Source of the DNA: Nocardioides sp. JS614
GTDB lineage: Bacteria; Actinomycetota; Actinomycetes; Propionibacteriales; Nocardioidaceae
Direction of reading: 5' to 3'
DNA length: 64,000 nt
Assembly: GCF_000015265.1 (NCBI RefSeq)
Contig: NC_008699.1
Coordinates: 558,001 to 622,000, forward strand
The translations under genes and the position numbers were made by a program. Each line of letters opens with the position of its first letter. Position 1 is the stretch's first letter. Under the pieces are notes generated by a model. It saw only the letters and a list, made by a program, of their open reading frames with translations, made no database searches and was not told where the DNA came from. This document shows positions 62,352 to 64,000 of this stretch, piece after piece.

Positions 62352-62763
62352 GACCGGGATCACCCGGGTCCGCGACGGCAAGTACGACCAGGCCGAGTAC
62401 TGAGAGGGCATCCAGCAGGCGACCTCGTAGAAGGCGGACGTCGACTAGTTCTATTCGATCCATCGTCCCTTGGTGAAGACAGCACTCAAGCGGGCAGGCA
62501 ACGCCGTCGTGGTCTGGAAGTCGGCAGACCGCTGCGAGATTCACCCTGTGCAGATTCACACTTCGCCGCGGCGTCGCCGTTCTCGGAAGGGCAGTCTCAT
62601 CGACTGGGGTGAGGCGATTGGGGAGGTTGAAGTGATCGAGGTCAACGTGCCGGATCTTGCTGTTTTCAAGGCTCTCCACGACGGAATCATCGACGTCATG
62701 ACCGAGCGCCCTGACTGTCAGGGGAAGACCCAAGTCTCCGACTGCGGTCCCGGCAGGGAGTAG
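62352..62763 (+). pseudogene. Remnant of a sugar-type ABC substrate-binding protein
   Basis: Aligns codon by codon with the downstream binding-protein gene from DGKY onward, but three in-frame stops (62401, 62428, 62446) replace codons that are mostly Gln in the intact gene. The frame is otherwise kept through GEAIGEVEVIEVNVPDLAVF and KALHDGIIDVM. The N-terminus and signal peptide are missing. A decayed relative, perhaps a tandem duplicate. Confidence 0.85.
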
Positions 62764-63281
62764 GAGAACGAATCTGCGCTACTTGGCCCGAATGCCGGGA
62801 TCTCCTGCCCCAAGCTAACAGCCACCAACAGGCCGGACACCACGCCATCGCGAGTCACGGTGATGACAACGCCCATTGGGCGTGGTCGTCACCTGAGCAG
62901 ACCAATTCTGACGCGGGCCGCCAACTTGCAGGAAGGTGACAGGGATCGTGCCGAATTCGTCGAATCTCGGCAACAGGTGCCCCTGCGGACCACCCCCAAA
63001 CTGGACCACACCGAAACCGAGAGGGGCTACCGGCAACCCCAAGGTCCCTAGGGCGACAAGGCATCCATCTGAGGCTTAGTCCTGACGACAACCCCGATCC
63101 CACGCTACGTGATCGAACCTGGGGCGTTCCTAGCAGGGCGCCGCTTGAAGGGACTCGGCTCACTCGCCGATCACTTCGATTCTCGGACCCAGCATCACCA
63201 ATGGCGGCTACATCGTGGCTCGCCGCTGACACTTCGCAGGCTCGTGGCCTGTCCAGAACAGCACTCCGAAAGAGGAACGAC
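62764..63281. other. About 520 bases without a supported gene
   Basis: Leader of the binding-protein gene. No recognisable protein on either strand; a short AGAGGA ribosome-binding site precedes the ATG at 63282. Confidence 0.4.
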
Positions 63282-64000
63282 ATGCACAAGACACTCGGCA
63301 CACGAGTCCGGCGCCTCGCTGGCGCGGTCCTGGTGTTGGCGGTGATGGGAGTCATCAGCAGTTGCAGCACTGAGTCCGGGGGACAAGCCGCTTCCGCCTC
63401 CAGTGACGACAACGTGGCGCAGGCGGCAAACGAAGCCATCGACAAGCTCTACGGCAACGGCACCTTCACCGAGCCCGCGTCCACCGGCCCCAAGGCGCAA
63501 TCCGGCTACAAGGTCGCGTTGGTGAGCTCTGGTGTCCAGTCGCCGACCGGAACTGCCATGGCCAACGGCGCCAGGGCCGCCGCAAAACTCCTCGGATGGG
63601 ACTTCACCGTATACGACGGCAAGTACGAGCCCGCCGAGTATCAAGAGGGAATCCGGCAGGCCATCTCGCAGAACGCAGACGCCATCTGGCTTTACTCAAT
63701 CGATTGCCCGCTCGTTAGGACCGCCCTCGAAGAGGCGAAGAAGGCGGGCATCCCGGTCTTCTCCCAGGAGGCCGCCGACTGCAGCGACGTCGACCCCAGC
63801 CAGCCCTCCTACTACGAGCGGAGCCTGGAGTTCGTCGAAGGTGACTTCATCACATGGGGCGAGGGACTCGGCGCGGCGGAGGCCACGTGGCTCCTTTCCA
63901 AGCTCGGATCCGAGGCGAACATCATTGAGGTCAGCAACACCGAGCTTGTCATCACCAAGGCTGTGCACGATGGTTTCCAGAAGGCGATGAAGGAGCAGTG
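63282..64000 (+). CDS. ABC transporter substrate-binding lipoprotein (Peripla_BP_4 type), truncated by window end
   Basis: 239 codons are visible. A lipoprotein signal peptide has its lipobox ISSC at Cys28. Then YKVALVSSGVQSPTGTAMAN and AAKLLGWDFTVYDGKYEPAE begin the first lobe of a type I (RbsB-like) binding domain, and AISQNADAIWLYSIDC and KAGIPVFSQEAADC follow. Such proteins feed sugar, polyol or amino-compound importers; the permease and ATPase genes would be expected past the window end. It lies after the amine-oxidase genes, so an amine-related ligand is possible. Confidence 0.88.
   Translation, partial: MHKTLGTRVRRLAGAVLVLAVMGVISSCSTESGGQAASASSDDNVAQAANEAIDKLYGNGTFTEPASTGPKAQSGYKVALVSSGVQSPTGTAMANGARAAAKLLGWDFTVYDGKYEPAEYQEGIRQAISQNADAIWLYSIDCPLVRTALEEAKKAGIPVFSQEAADCSDVDPSQPSYYERSLEFVEGDFITWGEGLGAAEATWLLSKLGSEANIIEVSNTELVITKAVHDGFQKAMKEQ

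Noticed and set aside
62815..63042. 75-codon minus-strand frame between the binding-protein copies
   Set aside because: Gly-rich with no family match or ribosome-binding site; probably not coding.

Overview
This window is high-GC actinobacterial chromosome, most consistent with Nocardioides or another Nocardioidaceae. The evidence is strong GC3 codon bias, GTG/TTG starts, ATGA/GTGA stop-start overlaps, nuo genes followed by a polyprenyl diphosphate synthase, and an actinobacterial KorAB pair. The genus is inference from gene order and composition only. Region 1 (1-22,200) is an ordinary core with long intact genes. It holds the distal half of the complex I operon (nuoG-nuoN) running into a long-chain prenyl diphosphate synthase for menaquinone, a rarD-type transporter and a small secreted protein. 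Next come korAB (2-oxoacid:ferredoxin oxidoreductase), a sulfate ABC operon (substrate-binding protein, cysT, cysW, cysA), and a ribose/nucleoside salvage operon (ribokinase, deoC, GntR regulator, nucleoside hydrolase). Region 2 (22,220-36,482) is a 14.2-kb site-specific integrated element bounded by a 17-bp direct repeat. The repeat is the 3' end of yajQ. The element has its own tyrosine integrase, excisionase-like HTH proteins, a predicted initiator gene with a phased iteron array inside its coding sequence, a terminase pair and a tape-measure protein. It shows no portal, capsid, head-protease or other tail gene, so it looks like a phage satellite or a very reduced prophage. A cargo gene sits between the integrase and attR. 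Region 3 (37,077-45,049) is a tRNA-Tyr gene followed by a second tyrosine integrase and a few accessory genes (HTH, DUF4913, SSB). It ends at an IS3-family element whose transposase gene is split by a clean IS30-family insertion. The far end of this second element is not visible. Region 4 (45,183-64,000) is lower in GC and visibly decaying. moaA and a damaged moaE (the latter abutted by an IS21 element) enclose two trimethylamine-dehydrogenase-like flavoproteins, an imine-reductase-like protein, an NmrA-SnoaL fusion and a GlcG/HbpS protein. Beyond the IS21 lie two flavin amine oxidases, a luciferase-domain (DUF5519) protein, and a substrate-binding lipoprotein preceded by a nonsense-riddled relative of itself. 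At least four of these genes carry single-base frameshifts. Most of the enzymes would act on C-N bonds, so I read this as a partly degenerate amine or alkaloid catabolic island. The substrate cannot be told from sequence alone.
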